Assembly: GCF_002835995.1 (NCBI RefSeq)
Contig: NZ_PJBZ01000040.1
Span: forward strand, 88,679-152,678
Direction of reading: 5' to 3'
Length of the DNA stretch: 64,000 bases
DNA from: Psychromonas sp. Urea-02u-13
GTDB taxonomy: Bacteria > Pseudomonadota > Gammaproteobacteria > Enterobacterales > Psychromonadaceae
Shown here: positions 1 through 8,126 of the stretch, piece after piece
Layout of the letters: each line of letters begins with the position of its first letter
How positions within the stretch are numbered: position 1 is the first letter of the stretch
Position numbers and translations under genes: made by a program
The notes under the pieces: generated by a model
Database searches by the model: none
Seen by the model: the letters and a program-made list of their open reading frames with translations, nothing else
What the model was told of the DNA's origin: nothing

Positions 1-242
1 TTGCCTTAATCGATTATAACGAACACGCAATGCCAAGTGAAAAAGGCGCTGAAAATGAGCAAGCGGTCGCTATCGCTTACGTGCAATTGAGTATTAAAGG
101 CACACGTTATTGTGCAGCTGCTAAGTGTGAAGATATCGTGAGTGCTTCACTACAGGCTGTTTTAAATGCGATTCATAAAAGTGGTTTAGCGTTTTCTACG
201 TCTACAGCAGCCAATAAAGAAGCCCTGTTAGTTAGTGTTTAA
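1..242 (+). CDS. leuA: 2-isopropylmalate synthase, C-terminal end (partial)
   Basis: This is the 3' end of a gene cut by the window start; the frame is open from base 3. The visible ~79 residues include a D-Y-N-E-H-A motif near the start and a later D-I-V-S-A-S-L-Q-A-V segment. Both fit the C-terminal leucine-sensing dimerisation domain of the longer LeuA type found in Pseudomonas and Xanthomonas (DYxEHA ... NIVTASLxA). LeuA condenses acetyl-CoA with 2-oxoisovalerate in leucine synthesis, and this domain carries feedback inhibition. The catalytic barrel lies outside the window. A strong terminator at 451-490 follows, so no gene appears to be co-transcribed downstream. A citramalate synthase tail is a less likely alternative. 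Confidence 0.68.
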   Translation, partial: ALIDYNEHAMPSEKGAENEQAVAIAYVQLSIKGTRYCAAAKCEDIVSASLQAVLNAIHKSGLAFSTSTAANKEALLVSV

Positions 243-249
243 TTAACGT

Positions 250-445
250 GTAACTACTCAGGCCGTTGCCATTTAAGCCTATTTCATCGTTGGGAAATAC
301 TCACAAATTCATCGGGAATGAATTTGAACATCTGTAAGATGGCCCGTAGGGCGTAGTACAGGATGTACGAAGTATTTAAACCACTAAACTGCGCTTTCCC
401 GCCTTGAACTAGACCTAAAGGGCTTAGCCCAGAGCAGTTACTTAC
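250..445. repeat. Dispersed repeat family A, copy 1 (long form)
   Basis: This non-coding segment shares long stretches with 59269-59389, and with 32013-32132 and 45908-46010 (the last inverted). It opens with TAACTACTCAGGCCGTTGCC, holds the core AAACTGCGCTTT-cCCGCCTTGAA, and closes with GGCTTAGCCC-AGAGCAGTTAC, so its ends are imperfect inverted repeats. Relative to the copy at 59269 it carries about 65 extra bases in the middle (roughly 300-365). No ORF or transposase is present. It lies directly after leuA and before that gene's terminator. Confidence 0.75.
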
Positions 446-450
446 AGTGT

Positions 451-490
451 AAAAGGCCAGGTTAAATTAATATTTAACCTAGCCTTTTTT
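451..490 (+). terminator. Rho-independent terminator after leuA
   Basis: A long near-perfect hairpin: AAAAGGC, a bulged C, AGGTTAAAT, a short loop, ATTTAACCT, a bulged A, then GCCTTTTTT. It ends in a run of six T on the + strand. It sits about 210 bases past the leuA stop, beyond the repeat copy. Confidence 0.85.
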
Positions 491-648
491 GTTACTGCTC
501 CGTTTATGCGCCCCCTTTTGCTATGGCATTAGTACTGCTATTATTTTGTGAGATTTCTATTTTTAGCTATTCTTAAATTATCGCTCGTTGGTATTGGTTA
601 ACCGATAATAGACAAGTCGCTAAGATGACTACAATCATTCGTTAAGGG

Positions 649-2142
649 ATGCCTGTGGGACAAAATATTAAGAAAACACATTTTACTGAGCAAGAACATT
701 CGCTATTTCGACAACGTTTAATAGATAACTTACATGTCTTTAAACAGTTATTAGCCGATCCTGATTTTGGTCAAGGGGCGCCATCATTTGGGGCGGAACT
801 TGAACTGTATATTATCGACCCAGCCGCTAACCCTTATCCTATTAATAAACTATTACACAAACAGATTAATGATTCGCAGCTATCCTTAGAGCTCACCAAT
901 GTAAATCTCGAATATAATTTTACGCCTATTGAGCAACAAGCATTGCCGTTTACGCAACTCAGTAAACAGATGTTTACGGCACTCGATAAACTTGAAAGGG
1001 CATCGGCATTACATCAAGCTCGTATTTTACCGATTGGCATTTTGCCTACATTACAAAGCAAACACCTTGGTTTTGATACCATCACCGATGAAGCTCGCTA
1101 CCAGTTATTTGCAAAAGTATTACGTGATAAACGCGGTGAAGATTTTCATTTGCATATCAAAGGGGCTGAATCCTTAGCATTGCACTGGCAAGATATTTCA
1201 CCTGAGGGGGCCAATAGTTCATTTCAATTTCATTATCGTGTCACCCCGCAAGCTTTTGCTAATGCTTATAATGCCGCGCAACTTATCACGCCTTTGTTAA
1301 TCGCAATAGGCGCTAATTCACCTCTCTTTCTAGGAAAACAGCTTTGGCATGAAACAAGAATCGCGCTGTTCAAACAAGCGACGGACTATAGAGTAAAAGA
1401 AGCGATTACTCAGCATTTACCCTCACGGGTTCTGTTTGGCTTAGGCTGGGTAAGAGAGAGTGCTTATGAGATTTTTGCCGAAGGTGTATACCTCTTTGAA
1501 CCTATATTACCTGTTTGTTCGGCGCATTCTGCAAAGGCACAATTTGCAGTAAAAGGGCGTAGCACATTGGATGAGTTACGTTTACACCAAGGCAGTATTT
1601 GGACATGGAATCGTCCTATTTATGACCCTGTGTTAGGCGGGCATTTACGCATTGAATTAAGATCATTACCTGCCGGCCCAAGCGTTAAAAATATGGTTGC
1701 TAATGCAGCCCTTGCGAGTGGTTTAATCAAAGGGTTAGAGTCAAAGATAAGCACGTTATTACCTGCAATCCCCTTTTATTTTGCTGAGCAAAACTTTTAT
1801 CGGGCTGCAAAATACGGCTTACAAGCAAAGTTATATTGGCCTAATAAACAAGATGGTCATTTAGTTGAACGGCCTGTGATTGATATTTTGTCTAACCTAT
1901 TACCCACGGCGGTTGAAGGGTTACACTTATTAGGTGTCGATGAACAAGAGATCACTGAACAAATGGCGGTTATTAGTGGCGGGTTAGCAACTCAAATGAA
2001 TGGAGCAACATGGCAGTTAAAGCGCTTTAACCACTACTTAATAAAACATGCTAGAGAAGATGCGCTAGCAATGATGGTGGAAGACTATTATCAACAATAT
2101 AAAACCGCAAAAGCGGTGCATGAGTGGAGTGATAATCTATGA
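649..2142 (+). CDS. GCS2-family glutamate--cysteine ligase-like carboxylate-amine ligase
   Basis: A 497-residue protein with the glutamate-cysteine-ligase type 2 fold signature. An S-F-G-A-E-L-E-L-Y motif near residues 46-54 matches the metal/ATP-binding acidic strand of the family. Further family-like stretches are A-I-G-A-N-S-P-L-F-L-G (about 221-231) and L-R-I-E-L-R-S-L-P-A-G-P (about 335-346). Such enzymes join an amino-acid carboxylate to an amine using ATP; the true substrate cannot be read here. It overlaps the next gene by four bases (ATGA), so the two are translationally coupled. The ATG at 649 directly abuts AAGGG, which is too close for good initiation; the in-frame GTG at 655 has better spacing and may be the real start. 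Confidence 0.75.
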   Translation: MPVGQNIKKTHFTEQEHSLFRQRLIDNLHVFKQLLADPDFGQGAPSFGAELELYIIDPAANPYPINKLLHKQINDSQLSLELTNVNLEYNFTPIEQQALPFTQLSKQMFTALDKLERASALHQARILPIGILPTLQSKHLGFDTITDEARYQLFAKVLRDKRGEDFHLHIKGAESLALHWQDISPEGANSSFQFHYRVTPQAFANAYNAAQLITPLLIAIGANSPLFLGKQLWHETRIALFKQATDYRVKEAITQHLPSRVLFGLGWVRESAYEIFAEGVYLFEPILPVCSAHSAKAQFAVKGRSTLDELRLHQGSIWTWNRPIYDPVLGGHLRIELRSLPAGPSVKNMVANAALASGLIKGLESKISTLLPAIPFYFAEQNFYRAAKYGLQAKLYWPNKQDGHLVERPVIDILSNLLPTAVEGLHLLGVDEQEITEQMAVISGGLATQMNGATWQLKRFNHYLIKHAREDALAMMVEDYYQQYKTAKAVHEWSDNL

Positions 2143-3179
2143 TGCTAGGCGAATTTAATTGTGATTATATTCAATTTTTTCATGATCCTGATAGCGATTT
2201 AATCGGCGATTCAGAACAAGCGTTTTTAAAGTATTTAGGCCAAACCAGCGCTATTTTTATCACCGGGGAAGACCATACTCGTACACGCGCCGTTTGTACG
2301 TTATTACATGGTAATGAGCCCTCTGGTTTCAGTGCTGTTTTTCACTATTTAAAAAGTAAAAAGAAACCCGTTGTTAATACCTTATTTATTATTGCATCGG
2401 TACAAGCCGCCAGTTTAGACCCTTTATTTAGCCACCGTATGCAACCACAACAGCGAGATTTAAACCGCTGCTTTAGCGCGCCTTATGACGATCATCAAGG
2501 TGAAGTGGCGAATGCGATTCTTAAACTGATTCATCTGGTTAACCCTGAGTGTTTGATTGATATTCATAATACATCGGGTTCGGGTCCTGCTTTTGCCGTG
2601 GCGATAAAGGAGGATAATAACCACGTGGCATTAACCTCTTTATTTACCAATGATTTGATTGTCACGGATTTACGCCTTGGGGCATTAATGGAACTCAGCG
2701 AGCAAGACTTGTGTACGGTAACTATTGAATGTGGTGGTGCAAAAGATGCCGCCTCATTGATGATTGCTCAAGAAGGTTTGCATCGTTATCTTTCTACACA
2801 ACAAGTATTAGCAATGGATGACGAGCAATATCCGGTTAATGTTTATCATAATCCCATACGCCTTGAAACTATCGCTAATGCACCTGTCGCTTATGGCCAT
2901 CAAGCACAAGACAATGCCGTGATTACCTTGCCATTAAGGGCAGACAAGTTTAACTACGGCATGCTCACTAAAGATGAGTTGATTGGTTACCTAAGACCTA
3001 ATGGATTAAAGCTATTAACTGCAAAAGACCCCTTAGGTGTCGAACGTTTAGAGGAGTATTTTGTATTAAAAGGTGATGAACTTTATGCCCGCCATCCGCT
3101 TAAAATTTTTATGGCCACTACCAATTCGTTCATCGCTAAAACAGACTGTTTATTCTATTTCATTGGCGCTGATTCATGA
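2139..3179 (+). CDS. Succinylglutamate desuccinylase/aspartoacylase-family zinc hydrolase
   Basis: A 346-residue protein of the AstE/AspA branch of the M14 metallopeptidase superfamily. The zinc ligands are visible as H57-G-N-E60 (LLHGNEPSG) and the His of D-I-H-N-T-S-G near residue 142. The catalytic Glu is probably in T-I-E-C-G-G near 196-201. The family removes acyl groups from N-acylated amino acids. It starts inside the stop region of the upstream GCS2-like ligase (ATGA overlap). No arginine-succinyltransferase (ast) genes are nearby, so a role in arginine catabolism is not supported. The product of the partner ligase is a plausible substrate, by inference. No terminator is obvious directly after it. 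Confidence 0.75.
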   Translation: MMLGEFNCDYIQFFHDPDSDLIGDSEQAFLKYLGQTSAIFITGEDHTRTRAVCTLLHGNEPSGFSAVFHYLKSKKKPVVNTLFIIASVQAASLDPLFSHRMQPQQRDLNRCFSAPYDDHQGEVANAILKLIHLVNPECLIDIHNTSGSGPAFAVAIKEDNNHVALTSLFTNDLIVTDLRLGALMELSEQDLCTVTIECGGAKDAASLMIAQEGLHRYLSTQQVLAMDDEQYPVNVYHNPIRLETIANAPVAYGHQAQDNAVITLPLRADKFNYGMLTKDELIGYLRPNGLKLLTAKDPLGVERLEEYFVLKGDELYARHPLKIFMATTNSFIAKTDCLFYFIGADS

Positions 3180-3506
3180 AAAAAATGAGTTTATTGGCTC
3201 TGTTATTCTTTGTGGTTTTATGATTAATACGTGCTAAAGATTACTTATAAGGGAATTTTGGTGGAGTGTGTTTTTGGAAGTGGGACTTCAACGGTAAAAA
3301 CAGCATATTTTTATATATTTTAATAATTATCAAAAATACTTAAAATCTATCTGTTGTGTGTGTTGGTTAACCATTGCTTTAAATATCGGAACTATACTTT
3401 CACCCTTATGCTGGGGAAATTATGTTTATACCCAAACTACCTGAATCTGCATTTTCAGGTGGTTTGGGTATAACTGCGAGTAAGTTGCCGGCAGCTATTT
3501 TTTAGC
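3180..3506. other. Intergenic, with a 15-codon hydrophobic micro-ORF
   Basis: The stretch holds a short reading frame at 3176-3223, starting in an ATGA overlap with the preceding stop. It encodes M-K-K-M followed by a run of Leu, Phe and Val, then a stop. It looks like a signal-peptide start that goes nowhere, possibly the remnant of a third operon gene. Coding is unproven. The rest is AT-rich sequence plus the hairpin repeat at 3427-3472. Confidence 0.3.
3427..3472. repeat. TATACCC...GGGTATA hairpin, minimal repeat unit
   Basis: A 46-base inverted repeat: TATACCCAAACTACCTGAA, a seven-base loop, then TTCAGGTGGTTTGGGTATA. The arms match at all but about one position. The arm resembles the terminal inverted repeats of the elements at 55925-56263 and 62380-62776, so this looks like an end-to-end miniature of that family. 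There is no T-tract, so it is not a standard terminator. Confidence 0.75.
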
Positions 3507-4565
3507 TTAAAACGGTGCTGGGTATTGTTTTAATACACTGGCAATATCGGTTAATGCTTGTTCTGATAAAGGTGAATTAAAGGCATTAATATCTTCTGTT
3601 AATTGCGCCATGGTTGTTGCGCCGATAATTGTGGATGTGACGCCATTAACTTGATCAACCCATTTCAACGCTAGTTGGGCAGCACTCATGCCATGCGCGA
3701 TAGCGATTTCTTGGTAGGCTTTTACCGCTGAGTCCACTGCTGGTGTATCGCGGAATAAACGGTTACGTTGACTATAAGTTAAACGACTTCCTGCTGGGCG
3801 TGCACCATTTAGGTATTTTCCACTTAATATACCCGCTGCCATTGGCGACCACGGTAAATAAGCAATATCTTCATGCACACAGTTTTCAATTAAATAAGGC
3901 CAATCTTTCGTGTGTAATAAACTAAATTCGTTTTGAATAGAAACGATTTTTGGTAAATTATGCTCTTTACTGAGTCTTAGGTAACTGTTAATTCCCCAAG
4001 GAGTATCATCGCTCAGGCCACAAAATCTAATCTTTCCGGCTTTAACACATTTATCTAAACCCTGAAGAATATCGAGCATGTTTTCTGTTTGTTGCTCGCG
4101 ATTTAAATCGGTAAATTTAAACGAATTTGGCGCATGTTGCCCAAAATGAGGCGCTTGACGATTTGGCCAATGTAACTGAAATAAGTCGATATAATCCGTT
4201 TGTAAACGGCCTAACGAAGCATCAACGGCTTCAATAACCGCTTGGCCTGTAATAGGGCCTCCATCACGTACCCAGGCTAATCCTGGTCCTGCTATTTTAC
4301 TGGCTAAAACAAAGTCTTTACGTTTATTTGGATTTGCAGCTATGTAGTTACCTATGATGGTTTCAGTTTTACCATAGGTATCAGCAGAGGGCGGAACTGC
4401 ATACATTTCAGCGGTATCAATAAAATTAATGCCCTGTGAGAGTGCATATTCAATTTGTTCGTTGGCGTCTTGTTGATTGTTTTGCAAGCCCCAGGTCATA
4501 CTGCCTAAGCAGATACGTGAAACCGATAGATTACTTGAGCCTAGTGTTGAAAATTTCATGTGCAC
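3507..4565 (-). CDS. tas: Tas-like NADP(H)-dependent aldo/keto reductase
   Basis: A 352-residue aldo/keto reductase of the Tas/YajO group. The catalytic tetrad is visible: Asp and Tyr in F-I-D-T-A-E-M-Y, Lys in L-A-S-K, and His in Q-L-H-W-P. The V-P-P insert after the Tyr and the C-terminal I-I-G-A-T-T-M-A-Q-L coenzyme segment are typical of E. coli Tas. These cytosolic enzymes reduce carbonyls with NADPH; the physiological substrate is unclear. Length matches the family (E. coli Tas is about 346). It may start at M1 or M3, since both ATGs are adjacent. It is a single gene, divergent from the amylase across a 540-base gap. Confidence 0.85.
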   Translation of the reverse strand: MHMKFSTLGSSNLSVSRICLGSMTWGLQNNQQDANEQIEYALSQGINFIDTAEMYAVPPSADTYGKTETIIGNYIAANPNKRKDFVLASKIAGPGLAWVRDGGPITGQAVIEAVDASLGRLQTDYIDLFQLHWPNRQAPHFGQHAPNSFKFTDLNREQQTENMLDILQGLDKCVKAGKIRFCGLSDDTPWGINSYLRLSKEHNLPKIVSIQNEFSLLHTKDWPYLIENCVHEDIAYLPWSPMAAGILSGKYLNGARPAGSRLTYSQRNRLFRDTPAVDSAVKAYQEIAIAHGMSAAQLALKWVDQVNGVTSTIIGATTMAQLTEDINAFNSPLSEQALTDIASVLKQYPAPF

Positions 4566-5104
4566 CTCGCTGTATTGCTTAATTAAAAGGCAAATTGTAA
4601 ATGTTCATAGCAAAGGTTAGTTCGCAATGATGTCAGTCATACAGTTTTTTATAAATCGAATGAAATTGCAAGCAATTCAATAGATGCTTGTTTTGAAAGT
4701 CGAAATTCGTTGTACTTTATTTTTTAACGATCGAGAAATAAGTAACCGTCGTTTGTTTATGTAGCAGCTTTATTTTGCAGTGGATAGCCAGTTTTCCGGT
4801 TAGGTCATGTGACTTTAAAAGTGTCTGAGGCAAGGCTAGGGAATTTACTTTTTTGATGTCTGGCAAGAAAAATAAAAATAAATAGGATTTATGACCTTGT
4901 CATTTTATGCCGCTTAAAAGGATGCGCGGTACGGTTTTTTTCGATGATTTTTGGGAATTTACTTGCAGAATAATAAACAGTGCGTTGTACTTTAATTTCC
5001 TTGTGGTTAAAATCCTTCGTTCATAAAAAACATATTAATAAAACATATGTTGAAAAAAAGGCATTAAGTAAGTACTGTCTTTTTTTACTGCTTAAGGATA
5101 AGAA
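4566..5104. other. Divergent intergenic region between tas and the amylase gene
   Basis: About 540 AT-rich bases with no credible ORF. It must hold the promoters for tas (leftward) and the amylase (rightward). AAGGA at about 5093-5097 serves as the amylase ribosome binding site. I see no recognisable operator. Confidence 0.5.
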
Positions 5105-6676
5105 ATGAAAAAATTAAAGATCAAAGCAAAGTGGCTTAAAGCTTCTCTCTTAGCCTGCTTAATAGTAATGTCAGCTCCAACATTCGCACAAACTAACGGT
5201 ACTATGATGCAGTATTTTCATTGGTATAATAGTGCTTCAGACAACCTGTGGAACAAGGTCTCTTTAGAAGCGCAGAATTTATCTGATGTTGGTATTACCG
5301 CGTTATGGTTGCCTCCCTCATATAAAGGTTCGGGTGGAACGTATGATGTGGGTTATTCCGTTTACGATCTGTATGATTTAGGGGAGTTTGACCAGCAAGG
5401 GACGGTGCGTACTAAGTACGGGACTAAAGATGAGTACTTGGCCGCTATTACTGATGCGCACACTGCCGGTGTACAAATTTATGCTGATGTTGTACTCAAT
5501 CATAAGATTGGGGCCGATGCGACTGAGTCTGTTACTGCGGTAAGGGTAGATTGGGATAACCGTAACAATGAATACGGTGGTGATGTCAATATTGACGCAT
5601 GGACTGTTTTCGATTTTACTGCTCGTAATAATACTTATTCTGAATTCAAGTGGCGCTGGTATCATTTTGATGGAACGGACTACGATGCAAACACTAGAGA
5701 GAATACGATCTTCAAGTTTCGTGGTGCTGGAAAGTCCTGGGATCTTAAAGTTGCTAGTGAAAAAGGCAACTACGACTACTTGATGGGCGCTGATATCGAT
5801 ATGGATCACCCTGATGTTGTTAATGAGTTGAAAAATTGGGGGAAATGGTATGCTGATTTGACTAAGGTTGATGGTTTTCGAGTCGATGCAGTAAAACACA
5901 TTAATGCCGGATTTTCTAAAGACTGGATTAACGCGGTACGTGCTCATACCTGCCAACAAATGTTTACTGTTGCCGAATATTGGACCTACAACCTTGCGAC
6001 TCTTCATAATTACTTAGCCGACTCGGAATATACGATGTCGCTATTTGATGCTCCTCTACATATGAATTTTCATGTCGCTTCAACATCGAATGGTAATTAT
6101 GATATGGGTAGCCTGATGAATGGGACCCTAATGCAATCAAATCCGGCTTATGCCGTTACTTTGGTTGAGAATCATGATACCCAGGCATTACAATCATTAG
6201 AATCACCGGTTGCAGACTGGTTCAAACCGTTGGCTTACTCGTTTATCCTGCTTCGTAATGAAGGCTACCCAAATGTATTCTACGCGGATTATTACGGTGC
6301 GACCTATACAGATAAAGGCAACGATGGTAAGGATTACACCATCAACATGCAATCGCATAAAGCGACGCTAGATATCTTGATGAAGGCTCGTAGAGACTAC
6401 GCTTACGGCGTTCAAAATAGCTACTTGGATCATTCTGACGTAGTCGGTTTTACACGTGAGGGAGATGCTGAGCACTGGAAAGGTCTAGCGGTATTGATGA
6501 CGGATAACAGCTACGAAGGTTATAAATGGATGAAAGCAGGTGATGCACATAAAAATGCTTGTTTCACCGACATCACCGGTAACTATGCTGCGATTGACAA
6601 AGTCTGCACTAATAATAAAGGGTGGGGGAATTTCAAAACTAAGCCGGGTAGCGTGTCTGTTTGGGTTAAAGACTAA
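5105..6676 (+). CDS. Secreted alpha-amylase, GH13_5 (Bacillus liquefying-amylase type)
   Basis: A 523-residue endo-1,4-alpha-glucanase that cuts starch or glycogen. Residues 1-28 form a Sec signal peptide (K-rich start, LLACLIVMSA core, A-F-A-Q cleavage). The mature protein opens with NGTMMQYFHWY and runs like B. licheniformis amylase throughout (GTVRTKYGTK, FKWRWYHFDG, NGNYDYLM). The catalytic triad is intact: nucleophile Asp261 (GFRVDAVKH), acid/base Glu291 (VAEYW) and Asp358 (VENHD). A calcium-site-like D-I-D-M-D-H-P-D segment is present. The closest enterobacterial relative in the subfamily is cytoplasmic AmyA, whereas this one is exported. It is a lone gene with its own terminator, in a region that also holds a decayed gene, so lateral acquisition is possible. 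Confidence 0.95.
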   Translation: MKKLKIKAKWLKASLLACLIVMSAPTFAQTNGTMMQYFHWYNSASDNLWNKVSLEAQNLSDVGITALWLPPSYKGSGGTYDVGYSVYDLYDLGEFDQQGTVRTKYGTKDEYLAAITDAHTAGVQIYADVVLNHKIGADATESVTAVRVDWDNRNNEYGGDVNIDAWTVFDFTARNNTYSEFKWRWYHFDGTDYDANTRENTIFKFRGAGKSWDLKVASEKGNYDYLMGADIDMDHPDVVNELKNWGKWYADLTKVDGFRVDAVKHINAGFSKDWINAVRAHTCQQMFTVAEYWTYNLATLHNYLADSEYTMSLFDAPLHMNFHVASTSNGNYDMGSLMNGTLMQSNPAYAVTLVENHDTQALQSLESPVADWFKPLAYSFILLRNEGYPNVFYADYYGATYTDKGNDGKDYTINMQSHKATLDILMKARRDYAYGVQNSYLDHSDVVGFTREGDAEHWKGLAVLMTDNSYEGYKWMKAGDAHKNACFTDITGNYAAIDKVCTNNKGWGNFKTKPGSVSVWVKD

Positions 6677-6758
6677 ATAATCTTAATGCTGCTTTCAATC
6701 CCATTAACCAGAACTGAGGTTAACTAACAGCTAGCCCCACAGAAAAAGAAAGCACCGT

Positions 6759-6790
6759 AAAAATCCAAGGTGTTAACACCTTGGATTTTT
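6759..6790. terminator. Terminator after the amylase gene
   Basis: A perfect 32-base palindrome: AAAAATCCAAGGTGTT and its reverse complement, ending in five T. It lies about 80 bases past the amylase stop. The symmetry means it could stop transcription from either side, including readthrough from the broken gene on the - strand. Confidence 0.88.
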
Positions 6791-6875
6791 GGGTATCGTC
6801 ATGAAGAGGGTGATAACTTTGTTGCTGAACTTTAACTATTATTATTCACTGAACGATACAAGCTCATTTTATTGC

Positions 6876-7835
6876 TTAGTCTTTTAGCTGGTATTGCTGT
6901 AACTTTTGCTGCGACATTTACATCTCTTCAATTGTGGCATCAAGTTAGCTTTATCCAGAGTAAACCAATAGAAATCGGGTCCGAGTGTTGTGCCTAACAT
7001 CTCTCTGAAATAGGTGAGTTGAGGCCCGTGTGCTTTATCTTCTTTAGATAGCTGGTTGGATGCTTTTCCATCATCAGACAACACCAAGAGTGTACTGCTA
7101 CTTTTGCTCCCTCTTCGACTTTTCGTGTTATGCCTGCTTTACGTACAAGACGGCCAGTAAAAATATTGATATCATCGTTAACCGACCCGTTGATATTCTG
7201 CAACGCTAGTATCTTAATCTTAGGGTGGTTATTGATCAGGTTTTCCATTGGCATATAAGTATTCGTGCCTAGCTCACCAGTGATTATTACAGTGTTTTCC
7301 TGATAGCTAAATTCACTGGAGCCCGCTTCAATGAGTGATTCATTATAGGTTAGTATCATGTCGTACTGATAATTTCCGGTTGGGTCCATGAAGACGACGT
7401 TATAGGTATAATCATCTTCTTGCTCTTCAATCGTAGGCTTTTCTTTGGCGGTATATTCTTGATAAGAAGAGGTCTCTTCAAAGCCTTGGTTTGGGTCTCC
7501 CATTAAAATTCTCAGCCTAGCCAGAGATTCATTTTGTTTAAAATAAAAAGGAAGAATTAACTATCCCGCATTGAACTCACTCAGAATGTAGTTGTCATTT
7601 ATTTCAGTAAAATCACTTGTTAATGGGTACGTTTTACCATCCAATGTTAGTTGGTTTCTTAAATGTTTTGTTTGAAATTATCAATATAGTCATCCACTTT
7701 ATCTAGCAGGATGCTATAGGTAGGGGTCAAAGTTGGAGGTGTCACTGTGGTTGTTTTACTATTGTAACCAGTTAATAAAATGGCGGTAGTGGTAAGATCT
7801 CATGTGGCTGCCTTTGATAACTTCTTATTATGCAT
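6876..7835 (-). pseudogene. Multiply broken lipoprotein-like gene with a ClpP-like domain remnant
   Basis: On the - strand a start at 7835 (M-H-N-K-K-L-S-K) meets a stop 11 codons later. The frame then continues into I-L-L-T-G-Y-N-S, which reads as a lipobox with Cys changed to Tyr. A frameshift near 7690 leads to T-L-D-G-K-T-Y-P-L ... E-F-N-A-G and another stop. The largest open piece (7503-6994) contains V-I-I-T-G-E-L-G and E-E-G-A-K-V-A-V-H-S-W, resembling the sheet strands and His region of a ClpP-like periplasmic hydrolase family. The segment normally carrying the nucleophile appears deleted just before it. A further shift near 7085 leads to L-S-D-D-G-K-A-S and D-F-Y-W-F-T-L-D. Family assignment is tentative; the decay is clear. 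Confidence 0.6.
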
Positions 7836-8126
7836 AATTGAAATCCAGTGGTAATAATTAAATTATATTTTATAAGCGACCGTGACTGGAAAATAGGTGT
7901 ACTTTGTATCGGTTTGTAAGATTACTTTTCTGATAGGTTACTGGTTTTTTATAGATTAATGGTGACGTTGATAAAAGAGTCTGCCTGCGATTTGTGTATG
8001 AAGGAGATTAGTATTTTAGTCACCTAGTAAGGCCGTTAGTATATATTCAATAAATATAAATGACGGGATAACATCCATCATTTATATCAAGGTTATTTTT
8101 GTTAAAGGAAGAGGCGCTTCAGTCTT
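7836..8126. other. Intergenic stretch without recognised features
   Basis: About 290 AT-rich bases between the broken gene and the 3' end of the di-heme oxidoreductase gene. I see no ORF, no known repeat and no clear terminator. Confidence 0.4.

Noticed and set aside
5378..6007. 209-codon antisense ORF inside the amylase gene
   Set aside because: A shadow of the strongly conserved amylase frame; no ribosome site and no family features.
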